From positions 1 to 18,405 of the forward strand of contig JBNKGC010000118.1 of the NCBI GenBank assembly GCA_050289625.1: DNA of 18,405 nucleotides, read 5' to 3'. The translations under genes and the position numbers were made by a program. The notes under the pieces were generated by a model that made no database searches, was not told the DNA's origin, and saw only the letters and a list, made by a program, of their open reading frames with translations. Below are positions 14,117 to 18,405 of the stretch, piece after piece. This stretch comes from NIC37A-2 sp050289625 (GTDB taxonomy: Bacteria > Myxococcota_A > Polyangia > Polyangiales > Polyangiaceae). Positions within the stretch are counted from its first letter, which is position 1; the number at the start of each line of letters is the position of its first letter.

Positions 14117-16795
14117 ATGACGACCGACTCCTTTTCCTGTCGCACGCAGCTCGCCGTCTCCGGTCGGAGCTACGACTACTTCAGTCTTCCGCGTTTCGCC
14201 GACGCGTTCGGCGTCGAGCTTTCCCGGTTGCCGTTTTCCCTGAAGATCCTGCTGGAGAACCTGATCCGCCACGAGGACGACCGGGTGGTCACTCGGCAGC
14301 ACGTGGAGGCGTTGGCTTCGTGGGACCCGAAGGCGGAGCCGCACCAAGAAATCGCGTTTCACCCGGCGCGCGTCGTCCTGCAAGACTTCACGGGGGTGCC
14401 CGCGGTGGTCGATCTGGCGGCGATGCGCGACGCGATGGCGCGCATGGGTGGCAGTCCCTCCAAGATCAACCCGCTCTTTCCGTCGGATCTGGTCATCGAC
14501 CACTCGGTCCAGGTCGATTTCTACGGCCACCCGAACTCCCTGACGTTGAACGCAAAGCGTGAGTACGAGCGGAACACCGAGCGCTATCAGCTGCTTCGCT
14601 GGGCCCAGGGCGCTTTTGCCAACTTCAAGGTAGTGCCGCCCGCCACCGGCATCGTCCACCAGGTGAACCTGGAGTACCTCGCGCGGGTCGTGTTCGAGCG
14701 GGATGGTGTCTTGTACCCCGACACGCTGGTGGGCACGGACAGCCACACGACGATGATCAACGGCATCGGCGTCCTCGGGTGGGGTGTCGGTGGTATCGAA
14801 GCCGAAGCGGCGATGCTCGGGCAACCCATCAACCTGCTCGTTCCGCAGGTCCTCGGTTTCCGTCTGGTCGGGGCGCTGCCGGAGGGCGCGACCGCGACCG
14901 ACCTGGTGCTCACGATCACCCGAATCCTTCGCGACTGCGGAGTGGTCGGAAAGTTCGTCGAGTTCTTCGGCGACGGACTCTCCCAATTACCGCTCGCTCA
15001 TCGCGCGACGATCGCGAACATGAGCCCCGAGTTCGGATCGACATGCGCCATCTTCCCGATCGACTCTGAGACCCTGCGCTACGCAAGGCTCACCGGGCGC
15101 CACGTGCATCAGGTGGAGGTCATCGAGGCCTACGCGCAGGCCCAACGCCTCTTTCGCACCGACGGGATGGCCGAACCGACGTACAGCGACGTCATCGAGC
15201 TGGATCTCGCCACCGTGGAGCCCACGATTTCCGGTCCGAAGCGCCCGCAAGACAAGACGCTGCTCCGGGAGGCCAAGGCGGCCTGGGAAAAAACGCTACC
15301 GACTCTGCTGTCGAAAGGCGGGACGGTGGAGAGCAATCCGGTCGAAACACGTCTCGACGGAGAGTCCTTCGAGCTCGACCACGGCAGTGTCGTGATTGCA
15401 GCGATCACCTCCTGCACGAACACCTCGAACCCGCATGTGATGCTGGGCGCGGGACTTTTGGCGCGAAATGCGGTGCGGCGCGGACTCCAGGTGAAGCCTT
15501 GGGTGAAGACGAGCCTCGCGCCGGGTTCCAAGGTGGTGACCGACTACTTGGCGCGATCCGGACTCCTCGAAGATCTGGATCAGCTGAAGTTTTACCTCGT
15601 GGGGTATGGCTGCACGACCTGCATCGGCAACAGCGGTCCGCTCGATCCCCCGATCAGTGAGGCGATTCGCCAGAACGATCTGGTGGCGGTGAGTGTCCTC
15701 AGCGGGAACCGCAACTTCGAAGGGCGCATCAACCCGGACGTGCGCGCGAACTATCTCGCGAGCCCGCCGCTCGTGGTCGCCTACGCGCTCGCTGGGCGAA
15801 TGGACTTCGACTTCGAACGAGAGGCCCTGGGCCGAGATGCCCAGGGGGACGTCTATCTGCGAGACATCTGGCCCACTCCGAACCAGGTCTCGAAGCTAGT
15901 CGAAGAGACCGTGACCCCAGAGGCCTTCGCGACTCAGTACGCGAGTGTGTTCGAGGGCGATGAGGCTTGGCGGGCACTGTCGATTCCGGAAGGAAACAAA
16001 TACGAGTGGCAGCCCGACAGCACCTACGTGCGCCACCCGCCCTTCTTCGAGGAGATGCCCCGAACGCCGCCCCCCGTATGCGACGTTTCCAGGGCGCGTG
16101 TGCTCGCCCTGCTCGGGGACATGGTCACGACCGACCACATCTCTCCGGCGGGTTCGATCCCGGCGGACTCCCCGGCAGGGAAGTACTTGATCGAGCACGG
16201 CGTGCAGCCGCGCGACTTCAATTCGTATGGCTCCCGGCGCGGCAACCACGAAGTGATGGTACGAGGCACCTTCGGCAACATTCGCCTGCGGAACCAACTC
16301 GCACCCGGCACAGAGGGGGGCTTCACTCGACACCTCCCCTCGGGCGAGACGATGACGATCTACGATGCGGCGATGCGGTACGCTGGCGAAGGCGTGCCCC
16401 TCGTCGTTCTGGCGGGCAAGGAGTACGGCTCCGGGTCGAGCCGGGACTGGGCAGCCAAGGGCACCTTGATGCTCGGCGTTCGCGTCGTCCTCGCTGAATC
16501 CTTCGAGCGGATTCACCGCTCGAATTTGATCGGGATGGGAGTTCTTCCTCTGCAGTTTCACAGCGGCGAATCCGCGAGGAGCCTGGGTCTGTCGGGCGAA
16601 GAGCTACTGTCCTTCCGCGATCTTGCCGACAGCGTCAGGCCAGGAGGCACGGTTCGAGCGAGCGCAACCCGTCCGGATGGCGGCGCGAAGGAGTTTCACG
16701 TGCGCGTCCGCATCGACACGAACGTGGAGCTCGATTACTACCGCCACGGCGGCATCCTCCAGTACGTCCTCCGGCAGCTTCTCGCGGAGAGCTAG
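14117..16795 (+). CDS. acnA: Aconitate hydratase A (AcnA/IRP type)
   Basis: An 892-residue monomeric aconitase of the AcnA/iron-regulatory-protein type (E. coli AcnA 891). It catalyses the same citrate-isocitrate reaction as AcnB with a different domain order. Seen: VGTDSHTTMINGIGVLGWGVGG (about 205-226), cluster ligands Cys433 (TSCTNTSNP) and Cys499/Cys502 (GCTTCIGNSG), and the linker to the C-terminal swivel domain with GDMVTTDHISPAGSIPADSP (about 667-686). EYGSGSSRDWAAKG (769-782) supplies active-site serine and arginine residues. The frame runs back to 13964, overlapping lysR, but the family N-terminus and GGAAG eight bases upstream of the ATG at 14117 fix the start. AcnA enzymes are usually the stress- and iron-starvation-stable form (E. 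coli knowledge). It is probably co-transcribed with lysR; no terminator is visible between them. Confidence 0.97.
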   Translation: MTTDSFSCRTQLAVSGRSYDYFSLPRFADAFGVELSRLPFSLKILLENLIRHEDDRVVTRQHVEALASWDPKAEPHQEIAFHPARVVLQDFTGVPAVVDLAAMRDAMARMGGSPSKINPLFPSDLVIDHSVQVDFYGHPNSLTLNAKREYERNTERYQLLRWAQGAFANFKVVPPATGIVHQVNLEYLARVVFERDGVLYPDTLVGTDSHTTMINGIGVLGWGVGGIEAEAAMLGQPINLLVPQVLGFRLVGALPEGATATDLVLTITRILRDCGVVGKFVEFFGDGLSQLPLAHRATIANMSPEFGSTCAIFPIDSETLRYARLTGRHVHQVEVIEAYAQAQRLFRTDGMAEPTYSDVIELDLATVEPTISGPKRPQDKTLLREAKAAWEKTLPTLLSKGGTVESNPVETRLDGESFELDHGSVVIAAITSCTNTSNPHVMLGAGLLARNAVRRGLQVKPWVKTSLAPGSKVVTDYLARSGLLEDLDQLKFYLVGYGCTTCIGNSGPLDPPISEAIRQNDLVAVSVLSGNRNFEGRINPDVRANYLASPPLVVAYALAGRMDFDFEREALGRDAQGDVYLRDIWPTPNQVSKLVEETVTPEAFATQYASVFEGDEAWRALSIPEGNKYEWQPDSTYVRHPPFFEEMPRTPPPVCDVSRARVLALLGDMVTTDHISPAGSIPADSPAGKYLIEHGVQPRDFNSYGSRRGNHEVMVRGTFGNIRLRNQLAPGTEGGFTRHLPSGETMTIYDAAMRYAGEGVPLVVLAGKEYGSGSSRDWAAKGTLMLGVRVVLAESFERIHRSNLIGMGVLPLQFHSGESARSLGLSGEELLSFRDLADSVRPGGTVRASATRPDGGAKEFHVRVRIDTNVELDYYRHGGILQYVLRQLLAES

Positions 16796-16817
16796 ATTCC
16801 GGCAGGGGCCCTCCCCC

Positions 16818-16854
16818 AAAAAATCGTCAGCGCTGCGTGAGGACGCCGGTGACG
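16818..16854 (-). terminator. Probable terminator overlapping the ctpA stop codon
   Basis: Outer arms CGTCA (16825-16829) and TGACG (16850-16854), and inner arms GCGT (16835-16838) and ACGC (16843-16846) around GAGG, form an interrupted hairpin. On the minus strand it is followed by A and six T (16823-16818). The hairpin includes the protease stop codon. No comparable signal for the convergent acnA was found; the GGGG/CCCC repeat at 16805-16817 lacks a T-run on the plus strand. Confidence 0.45.
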
Positions 16855-18233
16855 ATTTGGTAACCGATGCTGAGCGCGAAGTCGGCACTCCCCGTGGGGT
16901 CCTTCGGGACGTTGCGGATCACTCCCAGGTGAACGTCCGACGGAGTCTCCTCGAGAGGAGGCACTTCGCGAGTTCCTTCCTCGCGCGGGGCGGTCGCGTC
17001 GGGGACTAGCCGGCCCTCGGGAGTCTGACGCGGGATGTGTCCCTCCAGGTCCCGCTCCCGCATGACCCGGTACTTCGGTTCCGCGACGTACCCGGGTTCC
17101 ACCATGACGTCGGGGGTGATGCCTTGCGCCTGAATCGCTCGGCCCCGGGGCGTGTAGTAGAGCGCCGTCGTGAGCTTGAGCCCGGCACCCTCGGGAAGGT
17201 CGAGGATGGTCTGCACCGAACCCTTGCCGAAGCTCTGCGTTCCCACGATGTGGGCACGATGATTGTCTTTCAGTGCCCCTGACAGAAGTTCGGCGGCGCT
17301 CGCACTGAATTCGTTCAGAAGTACGACCATCGGACCGCGGGTGAGTGCACCCGCGCTGCGCGCGCGCGCTTCGCGAATCACCCGGCCCCTGTGACGCGTA
17401 GAAAAGATCACCCCACCGCTCAGGAACTCGTCGGCTACCGCGATCGCTTCGCTCACCAGCCCGCCCGGGTTGTTGCGAAGGTCCAGCACGACTCCGGCGA
17501 TCCGACCACTCGCTTCTTTCCGGAGTTCGCCGATGGCCTTCAGGAGCTCTGTGTGAGTGCCTTGCTGAAAGCTTTTGATGCGGATGTAGGCGACGTCGCC
17601 ATCCATCAAGGTGGTCGCCACGCTGGCCACCGAAATGACCTCGCGCACGAGCTCGAAGTGCAACAGGCCTTCGGCATCCTCCCGACGAACGCTTACCTTG
17701 ACCTTCGTTCCGGGCTCGCCGCGCATGTGCTTGACGAGGGCATCGGGGCGTCGCCCGCGAATCGGCTTGTCGTCGATGGCGACGATGCGATCCCCCGGGC
17801 GGATGCCCGCGCGGTCCGCCGGGGAACCTTCGACGGGCGCAATGACGGTCACGTGCGAGTCGTCGAAATCCACCTCGACGCCGATTCCTCCGAAACGCCC
17901 CTCCGTATCCCCCTGGAACACGTTGAAGTCCTGCGCGGCGAGATAGGCCGAATGGGGATCGAGCGATCCGACCATGCCTTCCAGCGCGCCCTCGAGGAGG
18001 GCCGAGCGATCCACGGGTTCGAAGTACTGGTTCTCGACCGTGACGAGGACCCGCCCCATCTGATCGAGCAACCGATACGGATCCGGTCGCTGTTCGGGAC
18101 CCGCCCACTGGCCCTCGCCGTCGTCCCCGGCGGGGTGAGCCGCACGGGGAGGCGCTACGGGTAGTCCGTGACTCGTGCTGGGCCAAACGAATGTGAGCAG
18201 GCAGCTCATTGCCAGAGGGGCCGACTTTCGCAC
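16827..18233 (-). CDS. ctpA: C-terminal processing protease (S41 family, PDZ domain)
   Basis: A 468-residue periplasmic serine protease of the CtpA/Prc family, which trims or degrades proteins from their C-terminal ends. A signal peptide (RKSAPLAMSCLLTFVWPSTSHG) is followed by an N-terminal helical part (ENQYFEPVDRSALLEGALEGM). A PDZ domain at about 114-184 contains FGGIGVEVD, AGIRPGDRIVAIDD and VKVSVRRE. The protease core holds DLRNNPGG, NEFSASAAEL with nucleophile Ser312, Asp323, and QSFGKGSVQ with general base Lys337. The spacing matches Prc Ser430/Asp441/Lys455. I chose the GTG at 18233 because it gives a compact signal peptide. A TTG at 18269 (480 residues) and an ATG at 18209 are alternatives, and none has a good ribosome site. 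It is convergent with acnA and not obviously linked to it in function. Confidence 0.93.
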   Translation of the reverse strand: MRKSAPLAMSCLLTFVWPSTSHGLPVAPPRAAHPAGDDGEGQWAGPEQRPDPYRLLDQMGRVLVTVENQYFEPVDRSALLEGALEGMVGSLDPHSAYLAAQDFNVFQGDTEGRFGGIGVEVDFDDSHVTVIAPVEGSPADRAGIRPGDRIVAIDDKPIRGRRPDALVKHMRGEPGTKVKVSVRREDAEGLLHFELVREVISVASVATTLMDGDVAYIRIKSFQQGTHTELLKAIGELRKEASGRIAGVVLDLRNNPGGLVSEAIAVADEFLSGGVIFSTRHRGRVIREARARSAGALTRGPMVVLLNEFSASAAELLSGALKDNHRAHIVGTQSFGKGSVQTILDLPEGAGLKLTTALYYTPRGRAIQAQGITPDVMVEPGYVAEPKYRVMRERDLEGHIPRQTPEGRLVPDATAPREEGTREVPPLEETPSDVHLGVIRNVPKDPTGSADFALSIGYQIVTGVLTQR

Positions 18234-18336
18234 GAGATCGTGTATGCGCTCGGAGCGAACTCGGGGCAACCGGGGGGCTTCGCGAGACTGCGGAAGCGCT
18301 GCCTCAGGTTACCGGCCAGCACGCGGGCCGGGCTAC

Positions 18337-18369
18337 AGCGACCAGGTGGCTGACGGTCGCTTCAGCCAC
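18337..18369. promoter_or_regulatory. Two interleaved inverted repeats upstream of ctpA
   Basis: Repeat A pairs AGCGACC (18337-18343) with GGTCGCT (18355-18361). Repeat B pairs GTGGCTGA (18346-18353) with TCAGCCAC (18362-18369). All pairs are perfect, and the arms alternate A-B-A-B with gaps of 2, 1 and 0 bases. With no base left to bridge stem A, both stems are unlikely to form together, so they would compete. The block lies about 105 bases upstream of the ctpA GTG, next to an AT-rich stretch (ACTTAACTAGTTT), where a promoter or leader is expected. Confidence 0.55.
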
Positions 18370-18405
18370 TCACTTAACTAGTTTCCGGCGCGAAATGGCG
18401 CTTCG

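Noticed and set aside
16805..16817. GGGG-CCCT-CCCC repeat after acnA as a terminator
   Set aside because: The stem is four pairs and is followed by A, not T, on the plus strand.

Overview
This 18.4 kb, GC-rich window looks like chromosomal DNA from a myxobacterium-like organism (Myxococcota, former Deltaproteobacteria). That placement is an inference from gene style, not from a marker gene. It rests on a large secreted beta-propeller lipoprotein, a soluble PAS-PAS hybrid histidine kinase, an ECF sigma factor with a long C-terminal extension, and several GTG starts. There are ten protein genes I consider real, one probable gene remnant, and no RNA gene, CRISPR array, insertion sequence or integrase.

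Left part (1-3620). A GlpB-like flavoprotein gene runs rightward from the window edge. It converges on a leftward two-gene operon: a YCII/DGPF-domain protein followed, with stop-start overlap, by an ECF42-type sigma factor with a C-terminal DUF6596/TPR extension. Upstream of that operon, about 370 bp hold a candidate promoter and a perfect palindrome. Then comes the 3' end of a rightward gene whose 5' part is missing.

Middle (3626-9602). Three leftward genes are a 1027-residue lipoprotein built of beta-propeller (LVIVD-like) repeats with an EF-hand-like calcium loop, a hybrid sensor kinase (PAS-PAS-HisKA-HATPase-REC), and a small PilZ (c-di-GMP binding) protein with a sigma-54-like promoter match. 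A 235 bp divergent region separates PilZ from a rightward gene for an unrecognised 196-residue protein. That gene ends at a strong bidirectional terminator.

Right part (10296-18405). The most coherent unit is a two-aconitase locus. acnB runs leftward. A LysR-type regulator runs divergently from it and is followed 97 bp later by acnA. The acnB-lysR gap carries three GTCATGC repeats, a T-N11-A type LysR box and, in the acnB leader, a 17-bp near-perfect palindrome. The simplest reading is that the regulator sets expression of one or both TCA-cycle/glyoxylate aconitases. A leftward C-terminal processing protease (S41, CtpA type) closes the window. Its upstream region contains two interleaved, mutually exclusive inverted repeats.

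Nothing here is clearly a new defence or mobile system. The parts most worth a second look are the acnB-lysR-acnA arrangement and its operators, the decapitated gene near 3.3 kb, and the interleaved hairpins upstream of ctpA.
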